A stretch of DNA of 64,000 nt from Paenibacillus planticolens (GTDB lineage: Bacteria; Bacillota; Bacilli; Paenibacillales; NBRC-103111). The translations under genes and the position numbers were made by a program. The notes beneath the pieces were generated by a model. That model was not told the DNA's origin. It made no database searches and saw nothing but the letters and a program-made list of their open reading frames with translations. Positions 53,086-60,792 of the stretch are shown here, piece after piece (position 1 is the stretch's first letter; each line of letters starts with the position of its first letter). The stretch is from assembly GCF_013141725.1 (NCBI RefSeq), contig NZ_WHNZ01000064.1:124001-188000 (forward strand), given 5' to 3'.

Positions 53086-53751
53086 TTACAGCCTTTTATC
53101 CAGTTTGCGTACGAAATAGTTCCCTGCGAATTGAAAAACTTGTACGAACAGCACCATAATGACTATCGTAACGAACATGACATCGGTTTGATACCGGTAA
53201 TAGCCGTAGCGGATGGCAAAGTCGCCAATGCCCCCGCCTCCGACGAGTCCCGCAACCGTAGAATAGGAGAGGAAACTTACGGTAACAATCGTAATCGCGT
53301 TCGCAATACCGGAACGGGCTTCCGTATACAGCACCTTCCAAACGATCTGGAATTTATTTGCCCCCATCGACTCGGCCGCTTCAACCACTCCGCGATTGAC
53401 GTCCAGCAAAATTTGCTCGATAAATCTGGCAAAATAGGGTACCGCATTGATGATCATCGGCACGGTGGCAGCTGTTGTGCCCAGCGCCGTACCGACGACA
53501 AGCCGGGTAAACGGAATGATGGCGATCATCAGGATAAGAAAAGGAAACGAACGAATCAGGTTGACGAATCCATTTAGAATGAGATAAAACTTAGGCCATT
53601 TGAGAAAAGAATCCGGCCGTGTCAGGAATAAAATCGTCCCAAGCGGCGTACCAATGGCGACGGCAATTGGAATTGTCAATATAAGCATGTATAGCGTTTC
53701 CAGCAGCGCCTTAATAAGTTCGGGCCAAGCAGTGGCTATGTTATCAAACAT
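53086..53751 (-). CDS. ABC transporter permease, MetI family
   Basis: 221 residues with five membrane segments and the MetI loop ESMGANKFQIVWKVLYTEAR. Length is standard. Its ATG lies inside the end of the ATPase gene (8-base overlap), so translation is coupled. With the ATPase and lipoprotein it forms a D-methionine-type importer, here probably for organosulfur compounds given the monooxygenase neighbours. Confidence 0.92.
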   Translation of the reverse strand: MFDNIATAWPELIKALLETLYMLILTIPIAVAIGTPLGTILFLTRPDSFLKWPKFYLILNGFVNLIRSFPFLILMIAIIPFTRLVVGTALGTTAATVPMIINAVPYFARFIEQILLDVNRGVVEAAESMGANKFQIVWKVLYTEARSGIANAITIVTVSFLSYSTVAGLVGGGGIGDFAIRYGYYRYQTDVMFVTIVIMVLFVQVFQFAGNYFVRKLDKRL

Positions 53752-54514
53752 AGTGGGCCTCCAATTCTCTCTCCAGTGAAATCTCGTTATTGAACAAATA
53801 CTGTGCGATATTGGATTGAGGCACGATATCTTTCTCGCTTAAATCAAATTTCTCCACAATGACGCCATGCTCCATGACCGCCACTTTATTGCAGATTGCT
53901 TTCACGACGTTCATCTCATGGGTAACGATGACAATGGTAATCCCCAGATTGCGGTTAATTTCCTTCAATGCAGCCAAAATGCTGCCTGTCGTCTGCGGGT
54001 CGACGGATGAAGTCGGCTCGTCGCACAGCAGAATTTTCGGATTGTTGGCGAGCGCCCGGGCTATCGCGACCCGCTGCTTCTGCCCTCCGCTCAACTTGGC
54101 CGGGTACGCCTTGGCCTTGTCGGATAAGCCGACCATTTCGAGGCAGCTCTCGATGCGTTTGTGCCGTTCGGCCTTTGGCATCTTGGCGATTTCAAGCGGG
54201 AAGCTCACATTGTCATACACATTGAGATTGTTCAGCAAGTTGAAATGCTGAAAGATCATTCCAATCGAAAGCCGTTTCTTCCGCAGCTCGCGCAGAGGAA
54301 GCTGCGTCAATTCCTCGCCGTCGACGATGACATGGCCTTCGTCCGGCCGCTCGAGCAGGTTGATCGTCCGCAGCAGCGTGGATTTGCCCGCTCCGCTGAA
54401 TCCGATCAACCCGTAAATATCGCCTTGCTCGATTTGCAGCGATGCAGAGGATACCGCATGCAGCGGTCCTCCGGCAGTTGTGAACGTTTTAGTTATATTT
54501 TGCAGGGTAATCAC
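53744..54514 (-). CDS. ABC transporter ATPase, MetN-like without NIL domain
   Basis: 256 residues with Walker A GFSGAGKST, signature LSGGQKQR, Walker B KILLCDEPTSSVD and the switch His in VTHEMNVV. GTG start after GGGAGGG. Normal MetN proteins are ~340 residues with a C-terminal NIL domain that binds methionine and inhibits transport; that domain is absent here. After the nucleotide-binding domain only about 25 residues follow. This suggests a transporter not feedback-inhibited by methionine, fitting uptake of other sulfur compounds. Confidence 0.9.
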   Translation of the reverse strand: MITLQNITKTFTTAGGPLHAVSSASLQIEQGDIYGLIGFSGAGKSTLLRTINLLERPDEGHVIVDGEELTQLPLRELRKKRLSIGMIFQHFNLLNNLNVYDNVSFPLEIAKMPKAERHKRIESCLEMVGLSDKAKAYPAKLSGGQKQRVAIARALANNPKILLCDEPTSSVDPQTTGSILAALKEINRNLGITIVIVTHEMNVVKAICNKVAVMEHGVIVEKFDLSEKDIVPQSNIAQYLFNNEISLERELEAHYV

Positions 54515-54532
54515 GGAAAGCCCTCCCCTTCG

Positions 54533-55426
54533 TTATTTATTCAAACTTTCCAATGTTTCAATGGCATCTCCGTATTTTTCCTTATAAAAATCTTTTACAG
54601 CCTGACTCTCATAAGCTTTTTGCAGCGCTTTGACTTTAGGAGTGCCTAACAGCTTGTTATTCACGGCCACAATTCCTTTGTAAGGCAAATCTTTTCCTGT
54701 CTCCAACGCCAGCGCATCCTGTTTTGGTTTATAACCGATCTGAACCGCAGTTCCGGCAAACAAGAAGCCTACGTCAACGTCGTCAAGCGTTCTCTGCAGC
54801 ATCAATTGGTCGACTTCCTTAAATTTGTACTTATGAGGATTATCCGTAATATCTTTAAGCGTCGCATGGATGACATCCACGCCATCCTTCAATTTCAGCA
54901 GCCCCAGATCGCGAAGCATGAAAAGCGCGCGTCCGTTGTTCGCCGGATCGACGGGAATACCGATGAGAGCGCCGTCGGGAACCTCTTTGAAAGATTTATA
55001 TTTCTTCGAGTACAAGCCTGAAGGCGTGAATGTGGTATAAAAAGCTCTCGAGATGTTCTTGAGGCCCTGGTCCTTCACGAATTGATCGAAATACGCCTCG
55101 TGCTGAAACGAATTCGTATCCGCTTGGCCGTCGTTTACGATTTTATTGGGTTGGATAATGTCGTTTACGATCACATGGTCAAGCGTGTAGCCGTCCTTGG
55201 CTAATTCCGCTTTTAAAATTTTGACAATCTCCCCGTTGAACCCGGCATCGCTCATCACATGATGAATTACCTTGTCTTCCGGATTAGCGGTCGCAGCCGC
55301 TTTCGAACTGGCTGCAGGCTGAGCGGCAGCGTTGGTGCTTGACGTGTCCGTTTTGGAGCAAGCTGCCAGAAGGAACGTGAGGGCAAGGATAACGGACATT
55401 GCGGTAAGTATGGTTGGTTTTTTCAT
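54533..55426 (-). CDS. MetQ/NlpA-family substrate-binding lipoprotein
   Basis: 297 residues from ATG at 55426. Lipobox LLAAC, then a Ser/Ala-rich linker and an NlpA-type domain: GFNGEIVKILKAELAKDGY, NSFQHEAYFDQFVKD, IGIPVDPANNGRALFMLRDL and YKGIVAVNNK. MetQ proteins bind methionine or related compounds. The DPANNGRAL block follows the MetQ ligand-loop pattern. It is the first of the three transporter genes, 47 bp after the DszC-like gene. Confidence 0.92.
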   Translation of the reverse strand: MKKPTILTAMSVILALTFLLAACSKTDTSSTNAAAQPAASSKAAATANPEDKVIHHVMSDAGFNGEIVKILKAELAKDGYTLDHVIVNDIIQPNKIVNDGQADTNSFQHEAYFDQFVKDQGLKNISRAFYTTFTPSGLYSKKYKSFKEVPDGALIGIPVDPANNGRALFMLRDLGLLKLKDGVDVIHATLKDITDNPHKYKFKEVDQLMLQRTLDDVDVGFLFAGTAVQIGYKPKQDALALETGKDLPYKGIVAVNNKLLGTPKVKALQKAYESQAVKDFYKEKYGDAIETLESLNK

Positions 55427-55473
55427 CTTTTTTACCACTCCTTTAATCTAAGATTTGTATGTTAAAAAAGAGA

Positions 55474-56757
55474 CTAGGACGGCGGCTTCAGCCGAGCGTC
55501 GTTGTCCCCAGTTGTCTGGTCGGAATGTGAGGATGCTCCTACTCCTGTTTGCCAAGCGAATGGAGGACGCGTACCGTTAACTGCGTAATCGCCGACAATT
55601 CGCTCTTTATAGATCAAGGGGTTATGCGATGCGATCGTCCTGGCGTTCCTCCAATAGCGATCAAGCCCCTTCGATCGAGCTGTCGCTGAGGCGCCAAGCG
55701 CATCGAAAATGGCAGCCGTGGCCTCAAGTGTCAGCCTCGCGACAATCGTCTGCGCTTGCGCCACTTCCACCTCCGCTTCGACGTTCGCCCTGTCCGCGTA
55801 TTCGGCGTCCTCCGACGACTGGGCGTCGCACGCCCGCTGCACGGCCTCGGCCGCCTTCAGCACGATCACACCTGCAGCGTACGCCTGACTGTGCACACGT
55901 CCGGCAACCTGCAGCACTTGAGGATCCTCGCCTGCCCGGGCGGCCGATGCGTGCGAGTACGTTCTCCGCCGTTCAGCGACTGCCTCGGCAACATCCCTTG
56001 CGGCCGCCCTGGCTATGCCTGACAGCGTGGCAAGATGAACCATTTGGGCAAACGCGGTGCCATACTTCGTGTAGGTTTCGCGCTCGAATACATCTTCTCG
56101 CTCGACCGGTGTATTGACGAACCTCGTCGTGCCGCTGCCCGTCAGCGTTTGGCCGAAGCCGGCCCAATCGTCCACAATGTCGACGCCTTCCGCCGCAGCC
56201 GGAACGATGGCTGAGACGATGTCGTCTTCTTCAGCCGTCGCGCTAACGACGATCCAATCGGCATAAATGGTGCCCGTGGAGTAATATTTAACGCCATTTA
56301 AACGAAGCTGTTCCTCCGTCCCGGACAATGTGGTTGCGTAGCTCCCCACCTTGTTTTCTCCGGTCTCCGTCAAGGCATTCCCGACGATCGCTCCGGCTGC
56401 GATGCGCTGTAACCATCGTCGCCTGCGTTCTCCATCCGGCAAGCTTAATAATCTTTCGACGAAGCCGAAATGAATACGGAGCGCTTGTGTCACATTGGAA
56501 TCCGCTTCTGACAATTCAATCAACAGTCCAAATAATTCAGGAAGCGTGGCACCGAACCCGCCTTCCTCCTGCGAAATGCGGACGGTCCCGAAGCCGCACT
56601 CCCTTAGCCATTCGATCTCTTCGTGAAGAAGTTTACGGTTCAGCTCCCGATGAACGGCTCCTTCGCGAATTCGTTGAAAGGCCGGCCGGAAACGCTCAGC
56701 CAGTCTCGTGTAGTTGTCCGATGGGCCGCAGCCCCAAACACCCTCGGAATGTCCCAT
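55474..56757 (-). CDS. DszC/SfnB-like flavin monooxygenase (acyl-CoA dehydrogenase fold)
   Basis: 427 residues from MGHSEGVWG, which has GGAGGAG upstream; a 25-residue upstream extension from 56832 lacks a site and is rejected. The fold shows FGTVRISQEEGGFGAT, LNGVKYYSTGTIYADWIVV, IVDDWAGFGQTLTGSGTTRF and LDRYWRNARTIASHNPLIYK near the C-terminus. This matches SfnB/DszC-type enzymes that use reduced flavin to oxygenate sulfur compounds rather than true acyl-CoA dehydrogenases. The motif before HNP has IASHNP where the fusion protein has IHTLHDP, so one His differs. It is the second such domain in the cluster. Confidence 0.87.
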   Translation of the reverse strand: MGHSEGVWGCGPSDNYTRLAERFRPAFQRIREGAVHRELNRKLLHEEIEWLRECGFGTVRISQEEGGFGATLPELFGLLIELSEADSNVTQALRIHFGFVERLLSLPDGERRRRWLQRIAAGAIVGNALTETGENKVGSYATTLSGTEEQLRLNGVKYYSTGTIYADWIVVSATAEEDDIVSAIVPAAAEGVDIVDDWAGFGQTLTGSGTTRFVNTPVEREDVFERETYTKYGTAFAQMVHLATLSGIARAAARDVAEAVAERRRTYSHASAARAGEDPQVLQVAGRVHSQAYAAGVIVLKAAEAVQRACDAQSSEDAEYADRANVEAEVEVAQAQTIVARLTLEATAAIFDALGASATARSKGLDRYWRNARTIASHNPLIYKERIVGDYAVNGTRPPFAWQTGVGASSHSDQTTGDNDARLKPPS

Positions 56758-56800
56758 TTTGCTCCTCCTTTTTCCTGATCTGTGCCGTGCCCTTTGGCAT

Positions 56801-57958
56801 TCAAGAAGATGCGACTGACCGGTTATGCGCATTCGGCAAAATATCGTTGGCTACCATCTCGCCGAATGGACTTACGAACGCATACTTCTCTTTCGGTGCC
56901 TCCCTGTTGCTAAGCGGAAGCTTCGGGAAAAGCAATTCTTCGACTCGGAAGGCCTCTTCCAAGTGAGGATATCCGGACATGATGAATGTTTCGATGCCCA
57001 GCTCACGGTACTCCAGCATCCGCTCTGCAACCGTGTCCGGATCGCCGACCAACGCCGTCCCGGCACCCCCTCTGACGAGGCCGACGCCTGCCCAAAGATT
57101 GGGGCTGATCTCCAGCTTGCTGCGATCTCCTCCGTGCAGCTCTGACATCCGCCGTTGTCCGACGGAATCCATTTTGGCGAAGGACGCTTGCGCTTTGGCA
57201 ATCGTTGCGTCATCCAAGTTCGAAATGAGACGGTCTGCAGCGGCCCAAGCCTCATCTGCCGTCTCCCGGACGATGACATGAAGCCGTATTCCGAAGCGGA
57301 CTTTCCTTCCGCTTTTTGCAGCCAGTTCCCGAACGATCTCAATTTTTTCTTTGACTTGTTCGGGCGTTTCCCCCCATGTTAAATAAACATCCACATGATC
57401 GGCAGCGATTTGTTGAGCGACAGGCGACGAGCCCCCGAAGTAAAGCGGCGGATAAGGCGCTTGAACCGGCGGATACAAAATTTTCGCATTTTCCACCGTA
57501 ATATGAGATCCGTCGAAGTCGACCTGATTCCCCTGCATAAGCTGTCTCCAGATCGTCAAATACTCATAAGTAAGCTCATAGCGCGTATCGTGATCGAGCA
57601 AAAGTCCGTCTCCTCTTGCTTCGGAGATATCTCCGCCGGTTACGATATTGATGAGCAATCTTCCTTGGGACAATCTGTCGAAAGTCGCCGCCATCCTTGC
57701 CGATAACGTCGGCGACATAAGCCCTGGCCGCAGTGCGATAAGAAACTTCAGCCGCTTTGTAGCCGGGATTAGCGCAGCGGCCGTTACCCACGCGTCCTCG
57801 CATGATCTTCCGGTTGGCAGCAATACGCCGCTGAAGCCAAGCGTGTCTGCCGCTTTCGCAATTTGGGTGGCATAATCCAAGTCCACCTCTCTCGCTCCCT
57901 CTCCTGTGCCCAAGTATCGTCCATCTCCATGCGTCGGTATAAACCAGAAAATTTCCAT
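56801..57958 (-). CDS. SsuD-like FMNH2-dependent alkanesulfonate monooxygenase
   Basis: 385 residues starting MEIFWFIPTHGDGRYLG, the characteristic SsuD N-terminus, after an AAGGATGG site; the ATG at 57970 only adds four residues. Other landmarks are KFLIALRPGLMSPTLSARM, GRLLINIVTGGD and MSGYPHLEEAFR near the end. SsuD releases sulfite from alkanesulfonates using reduced FMN. No SsuE-type reductase adjoins. A hairpin with T-run lies just upstream of this gene, so expression probably depends on read-through. Confidence 0.9.
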   Translation of the reverse strand: MEIFWFIPTHGDGRYLGTGEGAREVDLDYATQIAKAADTLGFSGVLLPTGRSCEDAWVTAAALIPATKRLKFLIALRPGLMSPTLSARMAATFDRLSQGRLLINIVTGGDISEARGDGLLLDHDTRYELTYEYLTIWRQLMQGNQVDFDGSHITVENAKILYPPVQAPYPPLYFGGSSPVAQQIAADHVDVYLTWGETPEQVKEKIEIVRELAAKSGRKVRFGIRLHVIVRETADEAWAAADRLISNLDDATIAKAQASFAKMDSVGQRRMSELHGGDRSKLEISPNLWAGVGLVRGGAGTALVGDPDTVAERMLEYRELGIETFIMSGYPHLEEAFRVEELLFPKLPLSNREAPKEKYAFVSPFGEMVANDILPNAHNRSVASS

Positions 57959-57984
57959 TTTGCAATCCATCCTTTCTTATAAAT

Positions 57985-58025
57985 AAAAAGGAGACCTAAT
58001 CAGCCCTATAAGGCAGAAGGTCTCC
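57985..58025 (-). terminator. Terminator-like hairpin between the HpaB-like and SsuD-like genes
   Basis: On the minus strand GGAGACCT pairs with AGGTCTCC across about 20 bases and is followed by TTTTTATTT. It ends only ~27 bp before the SsuD-like start. There is no room for a normal promoter after it, so it probably attenuates read-through. It is too short to be a SAM riboswitch. Confidence 0.75.
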
Positions 58026-58055
58026 GGGTGTCCGGTTGACAGTCATTAAGAACAT

Positions 58056-59513
58056 TTAACTTCCGTTTACAGCCCCCCGCTTTGCGGACTCTTTGATGAG
58101 CTTCCAAATCGGAGCGGTCAAACTTTCTTTATCGTGAGTCAAATATTGATTGGCAAATCCCCGTACAGGGTCCCCGGCGTAAAATCTCTCATACAGCTCA
58201 TGTCTGGAACCGAGTGGGCTCCCCACCAAATCCCATGCGAGTTTGAACAACTGCACCTTTTTCTCGGCGCTGACTGCGGCCCCCTCGAAATATTCGCTCA
58301 TTAATTCAGAAATGGTACCATAAAAATCTTCGATACTGGCAGGCACTTGAACAAACCCGCCACCGCCTATCTGCTGCAAAATTTCAACAGCACGCGGATA
58401 AAACTTTGTCCCGATATTTCTGGCCGTGTTTATGTATGACAGCTCAGGGACCAAAACGCCATGCTCATCATATTGGGCTTGCGTCTCCGAAGCAATGACC
58501 AGCGCTTTGATGGTATCGATTTGCGTTAACAACTCGCCAAGTTTTTCTTGAATGTGGAGAAACCCGCCCACACCGATCGCTTCTGCAACAGCAAACGTGA
58601 CACCGGTAATGAATTCGAGTTTCGCAACGTAGCGCACCACATTTTGATGAAAAGCTAGCGCATTTGCCGTCTTATTCGCCCTAAGCGCCATAACCTTATC
58701 GGCGTCGCCGAACATCAGGACGCGTTCCCAAGGAATCAATACATCGTCGAAAAACAAGACGGCATCCATTTCGTCATATCTTGCGCTGAGTGGATAATCG
58801 TGCGCTTTATCGCTCGCATACGATTGCCGGCAAACGATATGAAGGCCTGCGGAATTTGCCGGCACAATTAAGACATGAGCATGCTTCCGATTGGCTTGTT
58901 CCAATTTGAGAAAAGAGAAAATAACAAAGTCATGCGTATACGGCGCACCAGTCGCAATCATCTTCGCGCCTCTGACGACAATGCCTTCGCTCGTCTCCTT
59001 CACCACATGCAGAAAGCGGGAAGCGATTCGGTTATCGTCCAATCCGCTCGATCTGTCAATTTGGGGATCAATGATAGCTGTCGTTAGAAAAAGGTCGTTG
59101 TCCCTCGCCGTTTCATAGTAAGCTGTAATTTTGTGCGCAAAGCCGGGTTCCAATCGATCGAGCTCGTGGCGCGCAGCATACCATCCAGTTATGAAAGAGC
59201 GGGCGTAATCCGAGAGCCTGCTCATCATGCCGTTGCATTGTTTGGACCAAAAGGCGAAGGATTGACTTCTCTTTGCAAGCTGCTCCGGCGTATAGGGAAC
59301 AAGGAAGGAACTGTGCGCATAAGCTTCCCTGCCCTTGATCCGATAGCCTACCTGATCCCGAAGCTGGGGATCGTCAAGCGTATCGAATAGATTGCGTATG
59401 GTTAATAAGGTTCCGCGAAAAGCTGGATGCGTGTCGAGATGAGTGACTTTATTGCCACCCAGCCATACCGTTCTCCCATCATTCAAACTCTTTATAAACC
59501 TTTCGCCTCTCAA
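58056..59513 (-). CDS. HpaB-family FADH2-dependent monooxygenase
   Basis: 485 residues of the 4-hydroxyphenylacetate 3-monooxygenase large-subunit family. Visible landmarks are RNLFDTLDDP, TTAIIDPQIDRS, SEGIVVRGAKMIATGAPYTH, DDVLIPWERVLMFGD and GGGGFVQVP. These enzymes hydroxylate phenols with reduced FAD from a separate reductase; none is encoded nearby. The start is TTG with GGGAG nine bases upstream. A good promoter precedes it. It heads the organosulfur cluster, so an aromatic sulfur compound or the phenol left after desulfurisation is a possible substrate. Confidence 0.88.
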   Translation of the reverse strand: MRGERFIKSLNDGRTVWLGGNKVTHLDTHPAFRGTLLTIRNLFDTLDDPQLRDQVGYRIKGREAYAHSSFLVPYTPEQLAKRSQSFAFWSKQCNGMMSRLSDYARSFITGWYAARHELDRLEPGFAHKITAYYETARDNDLFLTTAIIDPQIDRSSGLDDNRIASRFLHVVKETSEGIVVRGAKMIATGAPYTHDFVIFSFLKLEQANRKHAHVLIVPANSAGLHIVCRQSYASDKAHDYPLSARYDEMDAVLFFDDVLIPWERVLMFGDADKVMALRANKTANALAFHQNVVRYVAKLEFITGVTFAVAEAIGVGGFLHIQEKLGELLTQIDTIKALVIASETQAQYDEHGVLVPELSYINTARNIGTKFYPRAVEILQQIGGGGFVQVPASIEDFYGTISELMSEYFEGAAVSAEKKVQLFKLAWDLVGSPLGSRHELYERFYAGDPVRGFANQYLTHDKESLTAPIWKLIKESAKRGAVNGS

Positions 59514-59549
59514 GCTCTCACTCCCGCCACTTTTAAATTTGATAATTCC

Positions 59550-59578
59550 GATGTATTAACTCAGGTATTGACTACATC
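59550..59578. promoter_or_regulatory. Inverted repeat overlapping the HpaB-like gene's promoter
   Basis: GATGTA...TACATC arms flank a 17-bp centre with further partial symmetry. The right arm overlaps the -10 box, as expected of a repressor site. The TetR gene immediately upstream is the obvious candidate, but the sequence differs from the palindrome before tetR itself. Confidence 0.35.
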
Positions 59579-59604
59579 ATATCCGTCCAACGAAGCGGGG
59601 TCAA
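59576..59604 (-). promoter_or_regulatory. SigA promoter of the HpaB-like gene / organosulfur cluster
   Basis: On the minus strand TTGACC (59604-59599) and TATGAT (59581-59576) are separated by 17 bp, about 60 bp before the TTG start at 59513. Confidence 0.7.
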
Positions 59605-59688
59605 CAAACAAAAACGAATAAAATGAAGCTTTTCGGACATATCCCATCTTATTGACCAGTATCTTTCTACAAAACAAACAGTTATCGT

Positions 59689-60300
59689 TTAATTGTGCAT
59701 TTTTAAGCTCATAGCCTGATAAAAGCCAATTGAAGCTATTCGGCTTAACTGAATTGCCATATAGTTAGGGGAATACATCATCCCTTGTTTTAACCAAGTT
59801 AGGACAATCCCGACGATCCAAGACGCCATGCTTTCAAGCAAAATATCCAAAGGAACCGGCTGCTTCTGATCCATTCGATTGTTGTCGACCCGTTGACCTA
59901 TCGTGTGCTGGACAGCTTCAATCATGCGATCTCCAAACCGTGAATCCGGCAAATGAAACAACAGAACGCGATAATGCGTCGCTTGCTCGGACAAATGCAT
60001 GAACAGCAGCAGGAAATAGGGATCAGGAACTTCTTGATGCGGTACATATCCCAATATTCGCGATTTATTGTTTTCATATAAATTTAGCAGCTCGGCAAGC
60101 TTATCTTTCATGATTTGTTCGAGCAAATCGTACTTGTCTTGAAAATGGGTATAAAAGGTGGACCGGCTAATATCCGAAGCATCTGTAATATCCCTCACGA
60201 CTATGGTCTCGAATTCCTTCTTTTCACAAAGCGACAAGAATGCACTGGTAATATGATGTCTCGTTTTATGAACTCGTCGGTCTGATCGTAAAACATTCAT
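59689..60300 (-). CDS. TetR/AcrR-family regulator
   Basis: 203 residues from the ATG at 60300 (MNVLRSD), which has GGGAG six to eight bases upstream; the ATG at 60306 overlaps that site. The N-terminal helix-turn-helix reads VVRDITDASDISRSTFYTHF. The C-terminal half is all-helical, of the DhaS-like type. It lies directly upstream of the HpaB-like gene in the same direction and likely controls itself and the cluster. The ligand is unknown; an aromatic or organosulfur compound is plausible. Confidence 0.88.
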   Translation of the reverse strand: MNVLRSDRRVHKTRHHITSAFLSLCEKKEFETIVVRDITDASDISRSTFYTHFQDKYDLLEQIMKDKLAELLNLYENNKSRILGYVPHQEVPDPYFLLLFMHLSEQATHYRVLLFHLPDSRFGDRMIEAVQHTIGQRVDNNRMDQKQPVPLDILLESMASWIVGIVLTWLKQGMMYSPNYMAIQLSRIASIGFYQAMSLKMHN

Positions 60301-60346
60301 GCTCATCTCCCTTTCACATTCAAAGACTTGACACTTTCATCTGATT

Positions 60347-60362
60347 TGTCCGATAACGGACA
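60347..60362. promoter_or_regulatory. Candidate TetR autoregulatory operator
   Basis: TGTCCG-ATAA-CGGACA is a perfect 16-bp palindrome about 50 bp upstream of the TetR start. Length and symmetry are typical of TetR-family sites. Apart from it, 60363-60551 shows AT-rich leader sequence and no gene. Confidence 0.55.
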
Positions 60363-60551
60363 TTTCCTGGCATTATGTTCCTCTTCCTGAATTTGTTATA
60401 TGTTATCATAAAACACAATTCATAGTTAATCAATTGGAATTATGATATTTGACACAAAAAGAAAAACCTAGCCTGTGGCTAGGTCCTTGTCTACACTCGT
60501 ATGTTAGAGCGTGGGGGAGGGAACTGGATTTTAGGGTTCCAACAGTTTCTT

Positions 60552-60770
60552 GAAGGAGTCCTATGTCACATCACACTTCGGACACAGCAGCCGTTATCTT
60601 CGCGACAAGCGTCGTGTCTCTCTGCTGACGGACACCAGCGCCCTTATTTTCCAATTTCGGGGAGAAACCGGTCCCCAACTGAGCAAGTAACAGCGCTGGT
60701 GTCCGTAATATGTTCAAAGAGGTTCTTTTCCAACGAATAAGGGCCTCTCCGTCCGTTAACAAGGACAAAA
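60552..60770 (+). repeat. Intergenic repeat family B, copy 2
   Basis: Aligns end to end with 3423-3640. A perfect 14-bp inverted repeat, ACGGACACCAGCGC and GCGCTGGTGTCCGT, is present in this copy. AGAGGTTCTT can pair with AAGGGCCTCT using G-U pairs where copy 1 has Watson-Crick pairs. A 65-codon frame is open on the minus strand (60571-60768) but is broken in copy 1, so coding is unproven. It lies between the tetR promoter and the alcohol dehydrogenase stop. Confidence 0.75.
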
Positions 60771-60792
60771 ATTGAGCAAACTTTTTTTGATT

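Noticed and set aside
55474..56757. Genuine acyl-CoA dehydrogenase of fatty-acid breakdown
   Set aside because: The conserved C-terminal WRN...H region and the sulfur-cluster context fit the DszC/SfnB branch better, and no beta-oxidation genes are near.
57959..58055. SAM riboswitch or T-box before the SsuD-like gene
   Set aside because: The gap is only 97 bp, it lacks the conserved core motifs, and only a simple hairpin with T-run is present.
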